DNA from: Flavobacterium frigoritolerans
GTDB taxonomy: Bacteria > Bacteroidota > Bacteroidia > Flavobacteriales > Flavobacteriaceae
DNA length: 64,000 nucleotides
Direction of reading: 5' to 3'
Assembly: GCF_025847275.1 (NCBI RefSeq)
Contig: NZ_JAOZEV010000007.1
Span: 62,001 to 126,000, forward strand
In this document: positions 55,748 to 64,000 of the stretch, piece by piece
Layout of the letters: the number at the start of each line of letters is the position of its first letter
Position numbering within the stretch: the first letter of the stretch is position 1
The notes under the pieces: model-generated
Told to the model about the DNA's origin: nothing
What the model saw: the letters and a program-made list of their open reading frames with translations, nothing else
The model's database searches: none
Position numbers and translations under genes: made by a program

Positions 55748-57050
55748 GGACTGCTTTTTTGCTTTTTATTCGCTTTTTAATCTGATACAGGTTCTGATTC
55801 AAAAGCTTTAAAATCTGTTTGTGATGTTGGGAATCCTTATTTTTGGTTCCTCTGCACTGCACAATTTCAAGTGAGGGAAGCGTCACTTCGATTGTCTCTA
55901 CAGGATTATCTTTATATTTAGCCGAAAGGATAAGGGAGTTTTTCTTTTTATAGTATTCGTTGGTAAATACGCAGTGTCGGAGCATATCGCCCTCTTCGAG
56001 AAAATCCTGCACGCTTTCCATGACACTTATGCTGAGATTTTCCTTTGTGAACTCCAGTCCGAAAAACTGTCTTTTCTGCTCTTCATAGACTATCTGCGCC
56101 TGCTGTATTTCAGAGCGGAGTTCCTTTATTTTAAGATGTCTCTGAATCCTGCGTTTTCTTTCCACGAGCCTGTCATGCTGTTCAGCTAAGTTTTCAGGAC
56201 AGACATTCTCAGGAATGCTTAGATCCATTTTAAACCATCTGAGCAGTGAAATATAATCTTCCCAAAGCGTAAAATCTGACACCTTATAGCTGTTTTTAAA
56301 ACACGTTTTAACCGCCTGCCAGTTCTCCCTGATAGACTGCGCGCGCGACAGCAGATAATGTTTAAGGAAATCTGTCTGTCCTGTTTTAAGGAGTGTCTCG
56401 GCATGCGAATCTTTCAAAAGAGCCGTAAAAAGTACCTGCGGTGCAATGGTGTAAAAACTGCCTTTAAAACCGTTCCTTTTAAGGACATCAAGCGTCTGCG
56501 TTCCTGCGTAAACCTTATAAGGATTAATGCGGTATTTGGGAGAACTCTCAAAATTTTTGGGGCGGATTTCAAGGGGCGAATAATATTTCCAGGCGTCATA
56601 GGCATTTGAAAAAACGTTGGTACCGAGCGAGAGGGTGCGCACCTCGCCTTTTGAATTTATCCAGTGCTGTATGACTTCCTTATGAAAGTAAGTCGGCAGT
56701 AAATTCTTTTTCATGTTTTTATGCGAGCAGATAATACGCACCACCTGAAATCCTGCGCATACATTTAAAACAGCCCAGTACTCTATTTCTTTGAAATGCA
56801 CCTGATTGTACTGCTGTATTTTGAGTTCCCCCCTGCATGCTGTGCAGTTTATATAATTTTTGCAGGATGCTTTCTGCGCATTAGGTTTCCAAGTGTGGGC
56901 GCATTCCAAACAGTGGAATTTTCCCCTTGACAGCACCGCCCATTTAAGGAAAATGTCTCTTTCCGCTCTCCCTTTCATGTTTTCCGTTACAGGTTTAAGG
57001 GAGACACTCAGTTCTGTAATCTGCTTTTCGATGATGGTTTTAGGTATCAT
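55734..57050 (-). CDS. PcfJ-like mobile-element protein
   Basis: 438 residues matching the PcfJ-like family found on conjugative plasmids and Bacteroidota integrative elements. The N-terminal third has a zinc-ribbon-like set, CLECAHTWKP, CKNYINCTACRGE; a late conserved stretch is MESVQDFLEEGDMLRHCVFTNEYYKKKNSLILSAKYKDNPVETIEV, the typical PcfJ core. Its role is not established. It overlaps PcfK by 4 nt (ATGA), and its stop lies in a terminator loop. Confidence 0.88.
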   Translation of the reverse strand: MIPKTIIEKQITELSVSLKPVTENMKGRAERDIFLKWAVLSRGKFHCLECAHTWKPNAQKASCKNYINCTACRGELKIQQYNQVHFKEIEYWAVLNVCAGFQVVRIICSHKNMKKNLLPTYFHKEVIQHWINSKGEVRTLSLGTNVFSNAYDAWKYYSPLEIRPKNFESSPKYRINPYKVYAGTQTLDVLKRNGFKGSFYTIAPQVLFTALLKDSHAETLLKTGQTDFLKHYLLSRAQSIRENWQAVKTCFKNSYKVSDFTLWEDYISLLRWFKMDLSIPENVCPENLAEQHDRLVERKRRIQRHLKIKELRSEIQQAQIVYEEQKRQFFGLEFTKENLSISVMESVQDFLEEGDMLRHCVFTNEYYKKKNSLILSAKYKDNPVETIEVTLPSLEIVQCRGTKNKDSQHHKQILKLLNQNLYQIKKRIKSKKAVQAEN

Positions 57051-57427
57051 AGGTCAAAGAGTGTTAAGGTTTTTGGTGCAGGTTTTAGAGCAGGCACTTG
57101 CGTTTTTGGAACGATGTTGTTTTGAGGAACTTCGGAAGCAGAGCTAAACAAATCAGCTTTTTCAGGCTGACTTACCACAACCCTGCATTTTATAGGCTCA
57201 GGCTGACCAATGCTGTCATCTGCATAATATTTGACCGCCATGTCAAATATTTCCTGATTGTCAAAGGCGCACAGTCCCGTTTTTTTTACCTCGGCAAAAA
57301 TGTAATTGAAACAGTTTTCCAAGTTTTTGGATGCTTTACTGAAGTTCTGCGCAAAGACGGTGTCGCTCTGCGCAGTTTCAGTCAGATAATTTTCTATAAC
57401 GGTTTTAAATTTTTCTGAAGCTTTCAT
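57047..57427 (-). CDS. PcfK-like mobile-element protein
   Basis: 126 residues from the ATG at 57427 (frame open to 57451). Helical, with MKASEKFKTVIENYLTETA and FDMAVKYYADDSI, the PcfK-like pattern. PcfK and PcfJ genes are adjacent in Enterococcus pCF10 and in many Bacteroidota elements. The C-terminal 40 residues are Pro/Lys-rich and probably disordered. Its end overlaps the PcfJ start by 4 nt. Confidence 0.85.
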   Translation of the reverse strand: MKASEKFKTVIENYLTETAQSDTVFAQNFSKASKNLENCFNYIFAEVKKTGLCAFDNQEIFDMAVKYYADDSIGQPEPIKCRVVVSQPEKADLFSSASEVPQNNIVPKTQVPALKPAPKTLTLFDL

Positions 57428-57457
57428 AAAAGTTGATTTAAGATTGAACAATTATTG

Positions 57458-57817
57458 TTATTCAAAACTGCTTCTGTAGATGTCAAAACAGTATTCTTCG
57501 AAACACAGCCAGCACATAAAAGTGTAGTGAGGCAGGCGGTGTCTGTTTGTGACAGCTTCGCCAAGGGAATCTTCGATTTCTTGCCTGATGTCTTCTAAAT
57601 CATCAAGATGCTGGATATAGAATTTTTTACAATCGGCATGATAAATAAATTCGGAAATCATACCGCTGATGCACCCGATTCTCTGCAGGTCTTCAAGGAA
57701 AGATTTAAGCTTTACTTTTTTAGTTCCGTCATACGATTCCAAATCGGAAAGGATAATTTTATTGAACGCAAGACGCACATCATAATCGGCGTATATTGAT
57801 TTTTCAAAGGCTTTCAT
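57458..57817 (-). CDS. Hypothetical protein of the PcfJ/PcfK module
   Basis: 119 residues, acidic and aromatic-rich, predicted mainly helical (YADYDVRLAFNKIILSDLESYDG, then DDLEDIRQEIEDSLGEAVTNRHRLPHYTFMCWLCFEEYCFDIY). I do not recognise the family with confidence. Its position between PcfK and SSB suggests a DNA-handling accessory role for the element. No signal peptide or membrane segment. Confidence 0.7.
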   Translation of the reverse strand: MKAFEKSIYADYDVRLAFNKIILSDLESYDGTKKVKLKSFLEDLQRIGCISGMISEFIYHADCKKFYIQHLDDLEDIRQEIEDSLGEAVTNRHRLPHYTFMCWLCFEEYCFDIYRSSFE

Positions 57818-57856
57818 AACTCATTTCTTTAGGCTTATACATTTATCATCCGAACA

Positions 57857-58246
57857 TTAAAAAGGCAGGTCATCGGGTTCTTCTTTTTTACTTTTCTTAG
57901 GAGAAAAATTACCCGACTGTACAGGCTGAGTGTCTGATGCGAAAATCAGTATCTTAATATTACTGGTGTGAAAAGTGAGACTGCCTACGGCTTTACCCTC
58001 ACTGCTGAGATAGGCATTCACGCCGATTCTTCCGAATAGTTCCACCATTGCGCCTTTTTTGAGCCACTGGGCTACACCTGCACTGAGCCAGTAAGAGCAG
58101 TCAATAAAAGTGACTATCTTTTTTACCTCATTACTGTCTTTGGTTTTGTAGGTATCATTAACTGCAATGGAGAAGTTAACAACCTGTCTTTCTTTTGCTG
58201 TTTTAGCAACAACAGCATCTCTGGTTAAGCGTCCTGTGATTTCCAT
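57857..58246 (-). CDS. ssb: Mobile-element single-stranded DNA-binding protein
   Basis: 129 residues with an OB fold (MEITGRLTRDAVVAKTAKERQVVNFSIAVND, WLKKGAMVELFGRIGVNAYLSSEGK) and an acidic C-terminal tip EEPDDLPF, the protein-recruiting tail of SSB. The tail linker is short and lysine-rich. It is probably a second, element-borne SSB, as is common with RadC/PcfJ modules. It is the first gene of the minus-strand module, and a G/C-rich structured spacer lies ahead of it. Confidence 0.92.
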   Translation of the reverse strand: MEITGRLTRDAVVAKTAKERQVVNFSIAVNDTYKTKDSNEVKKIVTFIDCSYWLSAGVAQWLKKGAMVELFGRIGVNAYLSSEGKAVGSLTFHTSNIKILIFASDTQPVQSGNFSPKKSKKEEPDDLPF

Positions 58247-58340
58247 GATTTAAAAGTTTTTAGATTATTACTGCTTCTTCCCGCCTGTTCCGCAAAAAAT
58301 TTTTTCAAAAGAAAAAACGGGAAAAAAGAAAGCACAAATC

Positions 58341-58440
58341 AAGTGTCCGGTTAAGGAGCCGGAGTGCTATAAGTCCCGAAGGGCGGCGTCAAACCGTTAT
58401 GCGCATGCAGGAGACGGCGGGCACTATTTTGGCTGCCCTT
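58341..58440. other. G/C-rich, possibly structured spacer upstream of ssb
   Basis: An island clearly richer in G/C than the surroundings. GGGCGGC (58381-58387) can pair with GCTGCCC (58432-58438), followed by TTTT; TCCGG and CCGGA flank an 8-nt loop near 58346-58363; AGTGC and GCACT pair at longer range. The 10-mer AAGTGTCCGG recurs at 55686. It could be a 5' leader of ssb on minus, an ncRNA, or an element-specific site. The rest of 58247-58713 has no gene that I can support. Confidence 0.45.
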
Positions 58441-58713
58441 TTAGTCCGTTTTGATTGTAAATTGAATCCAATTTTTAATTGTTCATATTTTTATGATTGA
58501 ACCCGATCATGCTGTTTTGATTTTTAGTATTTTTAGGTTTATAAAAAAGGGAGAACAAGAAGTTTGTTTTCGGAAGTTACTTACCTGGAATCTTTGAGTT
58601 AAGCAGGAAGTAAGGATCATGATCAAGAGAAAAAATAAAAGAGTTACCCCTATTATCTTTTGATTTTTAAGTATATTATTTTACGAAACAACACAAGACC
58701 AAATACCAATGCC

Positions 58714-58971
58714 ATGGATAAAACGATAAAGCTTAGAGTGAAGAAGGAGATTGACAATAGAAATGAGCTTCAGGTATTAAAACTAAAAGGGAGCCTGATT
58801 ACCAAAGGATATACCGAGATTATCCATATTGCTGATGAGAACGAAGATTTTTATCTCAATTCGTTTTCGACTGCTGCCGATCATAGAAAAGAGGCAGAAG
58901 ATTTTGTACTGGATTATATTTCCAGTCATGATCTTACAGCTACCGTTACACTTTTGGGCATGGAGCGATAA
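58714..58971 (+). CDS. Small hypothetical protein upstream of xseA
   Basis: 85 residues from the ATG at 58714 (frame open from 58660). MDKTIKLRVKKEIDNRNELQVLKLKGSLITKGYTEIIHIADENEDFYLNSFSTAADHRKEAEDFVLDYISSHDL reads as an alpha/beta cytosolic protein. I do not recognise a family. It lies 112 nt ahead of xseA on the same strand and may be in its operon. Confidence 0.55.
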   Translation: MDKTIKLRVKKEIDNRNELQVLKLKGSLITKGYTEIIHIADENEDFYLNSFSTAADHRKEAEDFVLDYISSHDLTATVTLLGMER

Positions 58972-59083
58972 TTCCCTTGTAAATGATTTTGAAAAAAATC
59001 AAACCTATTTTTTCTAAACAACTCTTGTATCTTCTATTGCATTTAGGATGATCTAAAAAGGAACACTGGCTTCCTCACTTTTT

Positions 59084-60520
59084 ATGGAATCAGAAAAACA
59101 TATCAAACTCTCTGAGCTAAACAATAAAATTAGCGATGCCCTGACGGATCGTTTTAAGGGGCAGACATTTTGGGTAGTTGCCGATATTACCAATCACTCC
59201 TATAAAGCAGATAAGAAAATTCATTACTTTGAACTGGTAGAAAAAGGAACCACATCAAACAGTATTGTTGCGAAGATTGTTGGCAAAGCCTGGGGAACAG
59301 GATCAATGCATCTTTCTGATTTTGAAAAAAATACTGGACAACGTTTTACCAATAATATCAATGTACTTGTTTTGGTAAGCGTGGATTACCACCCCTTGTT
59401 TGGCCTGTCACTGAGTGTCCTGGATATTGATACTAATTTCACTCTTGGAATCCTTGAACAGCAACGAAATGCCACCCTGAAAAGGCTTGTGGAAGAAAAT
59501 ACTTTTATCGTTAAAGAAGGAGAACAATACATTACTAAAAACAATCAAATAAAGCTTAGGGCAGTTATTCAAAAAGTAGCGGTGATATCAGGGAGTAATT
59601 CCGCTGGTCTTGAGGATTTTAGGCATACACTTGAAAATAATGATTTTGGTTATGTTTTTGAGATAGATGATTATCCAAACATTGTTCAAGGGGATAATAA
59701 TGCCAAGTTATTTTTAGACAAACTTATTGAAGTGTACAGTAGTGGCAAATTGTATGATGCCGTTGTGATTACCAGAGGAGGAGGTGCTCAGTCCGATTTT
59801 TTGATCTTTGATAACTATAACATTGGGCGCGCCGTGGCCAAATTTCCTATTGCAGTTATCACAGGAATAGGGCATCAGAAAAATGTTAGCATTGTGGATC
59901 TCATGGCACATACCCAGACTAAGACTCCAACCAAAGCCGCAGAGTTTATTATTGCGCACAACCGCAGTTTTGAGCAGAAGATCCTTTCACTGCAAAAAAA
60001 CATTGTCATTAAATCGCAGCAGCTTTTTCTGATGCATTACCAGAACCTTTCCCATCTTAAGAGTAACATTTCTAATAATACAAGGGAGCTCCTTTCCGGG
60101 CATAAAGATGCCTTAGTATCTATTAACCAAAATACAATCAACAGCTCCAAATCAATCCTCTATCAAGAACATCGTCAGCTACTGAGCCTATCGCATCAAA
60201 TTTCAGGCAAACCCCGGATTATCCTTTACAATAGGATTAATGATATTGGTAATACGATCCGTAATTTAAAAACATTCACAAATCAGTATCTTCGCAATCA
60301 AAAAGGATATCTGGGGCATTACAGTTCGAGTATCAGAATGATGTCCCCTGAGAATATCCTTAAAAAAGGATATGCTATTGTCAAGATTAATGATACAATT
60401 ACCAGTAGTACCGATACTATAGATGTGGGAGATACCATTGATGTCATACTGGCTGATACGATTTTTAAAACTACCGTCAAGGAAAAAACAAAATACAATG
60501 GAAGAGATACTGACTTATGA
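59084..60520 (+). CDS. xseA: Exodeoxyribonuclease VII large subunit
   Basis: 478 residues. The N-terminal OB fold (about 8-115) has FWVVADITNHSYKADKKIHYFEL; the catalytic core has VAVISGSNSAGLEDF, YDAVVITRGGGAQSDFLIFDNYNIGRAVAKFPIAVITGIGHQKNVSIVDLMAHTQTKTPTKAAEFI, which matches the RGGG...GIGHxxD...ADxxAxTPTxAAE hallmark. A coiled coil follows (about 300-430). Exo VII degrades ssDNA from both ends. It overlaps xseB by 23 nt. Its context in accessory DNA suggests it is a second, mobile copy; a chromosomal one would be expected elsewhere. Confidence 0.9.
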   Translation: MESEKHIKLSELNNKISDALTDRFKGQTFWVVADITNHSYKADKKIHYFELVEKGTTSNSIVAKIVGKAWGTGSMHLSDFEKNTGQRFTNNINVLVLVSVDYHPLFGLSLSVLDIDTNFTLGILEQQRNATLKRLVEENTFIVKEGEQYITKNNQIKLRAVIQKVAVISGSNSAGLEDFRHTLENNDFGYVFEIDDYPNIVQGDNNAKLFLDKLIEVYSSGKLYDAVVITRGGGAQSDFLIFDNYNIGRAVAKFPIAVITGIGHQKNVSIVDLMAHTQTKTPTKAAEFIIAHNRSFEQKILSLQKNIVIKSQQLFLMHYQNLSHLKSNISNNTRELLSGHKDALVSINQNTINSSKSILYQEHRQLLSLSHQISGKPRIILYNRINDIGNTIRNLKTFTNQYLRNQKGYLGHYSSSIRMMSPENILKKGYAIVKINDTITSSTDTIDVGDTIDVILADTIFKTTVKEKTKYNGRDTDL

Positions 60521-60704
60521 AGCTGCTTATGCTGAGCTTGAAACAATTGCAAAAGAAATAGAAAATGAAACCATTTCGGTTGATGTACTGGCTACAAAAG
60601 TCAAGAGGGCTGCTGGACTTATTACTTTTTGTCAGACCAAACTCAAATCAACAGAAAGTGAAGTAAACAAGATTATAAGCCAAATGGAAAATCCTACAAA
60701 TTGA
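60498..60704 (+). CDS. xseB: Exodeoxyribonuclease VII small subunit
   Basis: 68 residues from the ATG at 60498, giving MEEILTYEAAYAELETIAKEIENETISVDVLATKVKRAAGLITFCQTKLKSTESEVNKII, the two-helix XseB hairpin; the frame is open from 60423, but that part is the xseA tail in another frame. The start overlaps xseA by 23 nt, as usual for this pair. Several XseB subunits bind each XseA and are needed for function. Confidence 0.9.
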   Translation: MEEILTYEAAYAELETIAKEIENETISVDVLATKVKRAAGLITFCQTKLKSTESEVNKIISQMENPTN

Positions 60705-60763
60705 GCAATTCTGTATGGATAATAACTTCTTTTTGGATTCTTCCTACTTCCGAATATGCTTTT

Positions 60764-60997
60764 TTATTCTGATTGTGTCTGGTTATTATCAGAAACGTTA
60801 CGCTTAATATGATAGTAAAAATCCTTTAGATGCCACCAGGCTGGGCACATCTCAAGAGGTCCATTAAAATTATGTATACCTATGTAGCAACTGTTTAAGA
60901 AAAGCTTTGTATCAGAAATTTTAGCCCATGATTCCCATTGTACTACCTCAGGCGGAGGTGTACTTTCAAAATAGCGTTTTATTTCTTCGTGATTCAT
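60764..60997 (-). CDS. DUF6965-like small protein
   Basis: 77 residues, MNHEEIKRYFESTPPPEVVQWESWAKISDTKLFLNSCYIGIHNFNGPLEMCPAWWHLKDFYYHIKRN. The pattern of an N-terminal helix with YFE, a proline, then SDTKLFLNS and a late HLKDF helix matches DUF6965 proteins of Bacteroidota accessory regions. Function is unknown. It is convergent with xseB. Confidence 0.65.
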   Translation of the reverse strand: MNHEEIKRYFESTPPPEVVQWESWAKISDTKLFLNSCYIGIHNFNGPLEMCPAWWHLKDFYYHIKRNVSDNNQTQSE

Positions 60998-61258
60998 ACG
61001 GCAAAAATAAGCAAAATGTCAATGTGTATCAACGATGCAACCACTTTGTGACAATGGAAATTTAATTATTTTCTGTATGATTTTTTACTTAACTGAACCT
61101 TAGGATATATTATCTCCTTTTTATAAAGTCGGTATAAGAAACATTAATTTTTTTTCTCTTGTACCTGATTTAAAAATTTCAGCATCTATAAAGAGTTTCA
61201 CTAATTTCGTTCAAAAAGGAAAAAAAGCAGTTTTAAAAATTTCGAGAATTATATAGGT

Positions 61259-63517
61259 TTAAGAATCTAGCTGGTCAAATGATGTTATATCATCAATTTT
61301 GTTTGCTTTCTTCTGACTTTCGTTATTATCTTTAATAAAAATTTGAACCATCTTCATTTTCTTTCTCCAACGAATTATTGTCATAAACATGATTCCTTGC
61401 CATACAGATTTACTCAAATCCTTTTCTTTGGCCCTTGCATCATTCTCTAGTTTTTCTCTTAACTGAGCATTTGTATTCAAGTCAGTAACTCCAGCATATA
61501 CATTATATGGTTCAAGAATTAGTTGTAATTCATACATTCCTTTCGTTTCATTATCAAAATCTTTATATTCAATCCATGGCAAATCATCTTTTGAAAGAAT
61601 AAAGAGCGAATCAGATAAACCATAGCCTCTAGCTGCAAAAAAATTAATAGGAACACCTTTATATGCAGCCATTGTTAGCCCCTTAACTTTTAGATTTTCA
61701 ATATAATAATTGATATTCATAAACCCAAATGATATTATAATATGATGTTCCGGATTAAGTTCTAGTTTTTCAATAGCGATAAAAATATTTGATTGATCAA
61801 AAACGAATTTTTTCGTTGCCCGTATATTGAATATGTCAAAGAATCCTCCACTATACTTACTGCTAACCGCTTCAGCAAGGAATGTATCATAATTTAAGTG
61901 CGCTACTCCGTTGTCTGTGAAAGTTCCCTTATCAACTATATTGACCTGCCCTTGAATATTAAAAACCTGATACTCTAGTTCTGAATTAAACTCGTAGGAA
62001 TTATCAAGCTGTTTGTAGTCTTGAAATGTCTTGCTTAATATCTTAGTTGAACTTTCCAGAAACTGATCAACTTTTTCTTTTTGGGGTTCTATAGCTTCCT
62101 GACTATAATTGAAATCATCGACGATTGCTTTTTCAATTTCCTCAATTTTATTAAGGTATAATCGATCATCTTCCATATTGTATTTAAAGTTTTTCAATAA
62201 CTCCTTATCCTCTTCAACTACTATCTTTATGATATTCTTGAAATACTGAACATTATCAGACCAATGTCTTTTCTCTGGTAATGTCTGAGGTAGATTAGGA
62301 ACATCCGTAGGATTGTAATTATAATACTGACTTTGAATATTCATTTGACGAATAAACATAATACCAATGTAGCGACATATCCAACTTTTAATAGTTTGGT
62401 CCGCATTTAATCCTTCAAGTCCTGGAAAATTGTATTGATGAGCTATAAAAGGAAATCTTCTGTCAAATGGATCAAAAAATTTAAAAAACATACTAAAAAT
62501 TTGTGTCATACTTTTTGGCAAAAGCACATAATCAGGCGGGATACTAGTAGTATAAGTGAAAATCTTTTTCAAAAGAGAAATTTTATTTTTATAAAGAATA
62601 AGTCCTCCTAAAGCGTAATGAAATTCTAGAAAAGATTCTCTTTCCTTAATTCTATCGTCAATAGCTTCTTGATTTTTATGCGTCAGACCATCATTATTAT
62701 ATTCAGGGTATATATATTGCAAATTATATGAGAAATATTGATGAGCATTTTTCCAATATGACATAACAAAATCATCTCTATCATTTTCTAATGCTACAAC
62801 CAAGTTGGACCATAACGATTTATATGTACTTTCACTTAGTTTTGGAGAATTAACCTCTCCTAATAACCAGATTCCACCAACAGTTCTATTCTCTAAAAAG
62901 ACTAATTCATTTTTTTTTACACCAGCCAGTTTTTCTGTTGCCATATAAACCATTCCATAAAAATTATTTGGATATGTTATTCCATCCTGATTAGCATACT
63001 TTTCACGATAATCATTAAAAACGCCATAGAAGTACGTGGACAATTGACGGGATGCATTAAAATCTTGATTCTGAATTGACCAATATAGCAAATCAGAAAG
63101 GGCGTCAAATGAAATAAAATTATTATCTTCCAATACCTCTTTATTTTTAGCAGTTAGGTACGTTATCAGCGCTGAGGTACGATAAAAAATCTTAACTAAA
63201 TCAATTAATAAGATAAAATTGATTATCAGCGCAATTGTAGAAATACATAAAATTATGAGTGCCGATTTTTTAATAATCCAGTTGAGATATTCATTTTGGA
63301 TTGTAAAAAAAGGTGGTATTTCACAAAGGTAAATACCGATAAACAACAATGAAATTATAAGGTTAGGAAGAAACCATTTTCTTCTTATATTATTTTCAAA
63401 AAGTTCTAAAATCTTTTCTGATGAATATTTGTCATTAGAGGTTATCTGTATTAATACAGGATATGCAATACCTAACAATACTGAGATTAAAGTTACACAA
63501 ACACTAAAACTATCCAT
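61259..63517 (-). CDS. 752-residue membrane-anchored protein of unknown function
   Basis: The N-terminus has three or four hydrophobic segments within the first 125 residues (VCVTLISVLLGIAYPVLIQI, FLPNLIISLLFIGIYLCEI, SALIILCISTIALIINFILLIDLVKIF); the remaining 620 residues are soluble, aromatic-rich, mostly helical, with a beta-containing region near 520-690. I recognise no catalytic motif. Large orphan membrane-anchored proteins in mobile regions next to other defence genes are candidate defence components, but that is context only. It stands alone, with about 196 bp to the DnaE-like gene. Confidence 0.7.
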   Translation of the reverse strand: MDSFSVCVTLISVLLGIAYPVLIQITSNDKYSSEKILELFENNIRRKWFLPNLIISLLFIGIYLCEIPPFFTIQNEYLNWIIKKSALIILCISTIALIINFILLIDLVKIFYRTSALITYLTAKNKEVLEDNNFISFDALSDLLYWSIQNQDFNASRQLSTYFYGVFNDYREKYANQDGITYPNNFYGMVYMATEKLAGVKKNELVFLENRTVGGIWLLGEVNSPKLSESTYKSLWSNLVVALENDRDDFVMSYWKNAHQYFSYNLQYIYPEYNNDGLTHKNQEAIDDRIKERESFLEFHYALGGLILYKNKISLLKKIFTYTTSIPPDYVLLPKSMTQIFSMFFKFFDPFDRRFPFIAHQYNFPGLEGLNADQTIKSWICRYIGIMFIRQMNIQSQYYNYNPTDVPNLPQTLPEKRHWSDNVQYFKNIIKIVVEEDKELLKNFKYNMEDDRLYLNKIEEIEKAIVDDFNYSQEAIEPQKEKVDQFLESSTKILSKTFQDYKQLDNSYEFNSELEYQVFNIQGQVNIVDKGTFTDNGVAHLNYDTFLAEAVSSKYSGGFFDIFNIRATKKFVFDQSNIFIAIEKLELNPEHHIIISFGFMNINYYIENLKVKGLTMAAYKGVPINFFAARGYGLSDSLFILSKDDLPWIEYKDFDNETKGMYELQLILEPYNVYAGVTDLNTNAQLREKLENDARAKEKDLSKSVWQGIMFMTIIRWRKKMKMVQIFIKDNNESQKKANKIDDITSFDQLDS

Positions 63518-63713
63518 TCCGCTTTATCTTTTAAAATTTTAAGGCTAAAGATATATAATTATTTTAACGTTTATCACTCAAGTTTAATCCAATCAAGATT
63601 TAGAAAAAGCATTAAAAATCATAATTTCCTATTACTCATAAAATTTATTTTCAAAATAAATATCCATTAATAATGAGAAGTGTAATTTCTTTTCTCAAGA
63701 TTAATTTAATTCT

Positions 63714-64000
63714 TTAAGTATTCTCCATCTTTTGCCTTGGAATATTAATCTCATGTTCCGAAGGATATGGAGCGCGATGTGTCATACTCGCATCTTCTCG
63801 TATATGTTCGTGAACTTTAAATTGCCTGTCACTGGTATTGGAATATCGCGGGTCAGGGATGAATGGCATTTTAGCCATTTTAGTTACAGTCACGGTGGGA
63901 AAGTGATAATCTACGGCAACATTTCCTAGCAATAAATAACACCCACCACCTTGGAAAGGATATTTTTCAAGACTATCTGAGAAATGGGCTGTATCAAAGT
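63714..64000 (-). CDS. C-terminal end of a DnaE-type (error-prone) polymerase, cut by the edge
   Basis: An open minus-strand frame enters from the window edge and stops at 63714-63716. It reads FDTAHFSDSLEKYPFQGGGC, YLLLGNVAVDYHFPTVTV and TKMAKMPFIPDPRYS, which resembles the extreme C-terminus of DnaE/DnaE2 polymerases in Bacteroidota (FDTxHFP, then GCYLLxGKVVEDFGFPSVEV, then MAKLPFIPDPR). The first Met in the track (63932) is internal. DnaE2 does mutagenic lesion bypass with an ImuB-type partner, which would lie beyond 64000. The call rests on remembered motifs. Confidence 0.55.
   Translation of the reverse strand, partial: FDTAHFSDSLEKYPFQGGGCYLLLGNVAVDYHFPTVTVTKMAKMPFIPDPRYSNTSDRQFKVHEHIREDASMTHRAPYPSEHEINIPRQKMENT

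Noticed and set aside
63732..63929. 65-residue plus-strand frame at the right edge
   Set aside because: Antisense shadow of the DnaE-like end, which has the recognisable motifs.

Overview
The window comes from a member of the Bacteroidota, most likely Flavobacterium or a close relative. The DNA is AT-rich with flavobacterial gene content: a fused ResB-CcsA cytochrome c maturase, tandem BlaI/M56 pairs, KdsC, a UbiA-type prenyltransferase, DUF2911 and DUF1684 proteins, and a type II-C CRISPR system with 46-bp repeats. No rRNA or tRNA gene was recognised.

Layout. 1-653 is the 5' part of a SUKH (SMI1/KNR4) gene cut by the window edge. 915-3440 is an arsenic operon (arsR, DUF6428, LMW-phosphatase-type arsC, acr3) behind a perfect 12-bp palindrome. 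3441-4200 is a gene-free, repeat-rich spacer. 4202-33522 is mostly conserved chromosome: ccsBA, two tandem secreted paralogues sharing a 248-bp identical block, a DUF2520-kdsC-ubiA-maf-mscS cluster, an AI-2E-type permease, a POTRA/barrel outer-membrane protein, a PIG-L deacetylase, a sodium/solute symporter with a 35-aa membrane peptide in front, small metabolic enzymes, and a duplicated BlaI-M56 sensor locus followed by a serine hydrolase. 33606-44533 carries a fasciclin protein, an RND efflux operon, a LytS/LytR-type two-component pair, FabH and a universal stress protein.

45321-54450 is a complete type II-C CRISPR-Cas locus. cas9, cas1 and cas2 are on the minus strand with overlapping ends. 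The array has 38 spacers and 39 repeats, the outermost repeat being half decayed. A tracrRNA with anti-repeat, nexus and terminator lies head-to-head with cas9. The anti-repeat shows that crRNAs are read on the plus strand, towards the cas genes. The array carries its own infection record: an older and a younger spacer cover the same target and differ only near the PAM-proximal end, and a second old/young pair overlaps by 18 nt.

54491-64000 is accessory DNA: a decayed serine recombinase, then a RadC-PcfJ-PcfK-unknown-SSB module typical of Bacteroidota mobile elements and richer in G/C than its surroundings. After it come an exonuclease VII pair (xseA-xseB), a DUF6965-like protein, a 752-aa membrane-anchored protein of unknown function, and the 3' end of what looks like an error-prone DnaE polymerase gene. 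A MITE-like element with long nested inverted repeats occurs three times (10956, 33116, 34329).

All calls come from reading sequence and recalled family signatures. No database search, folding program or alignment program was run.
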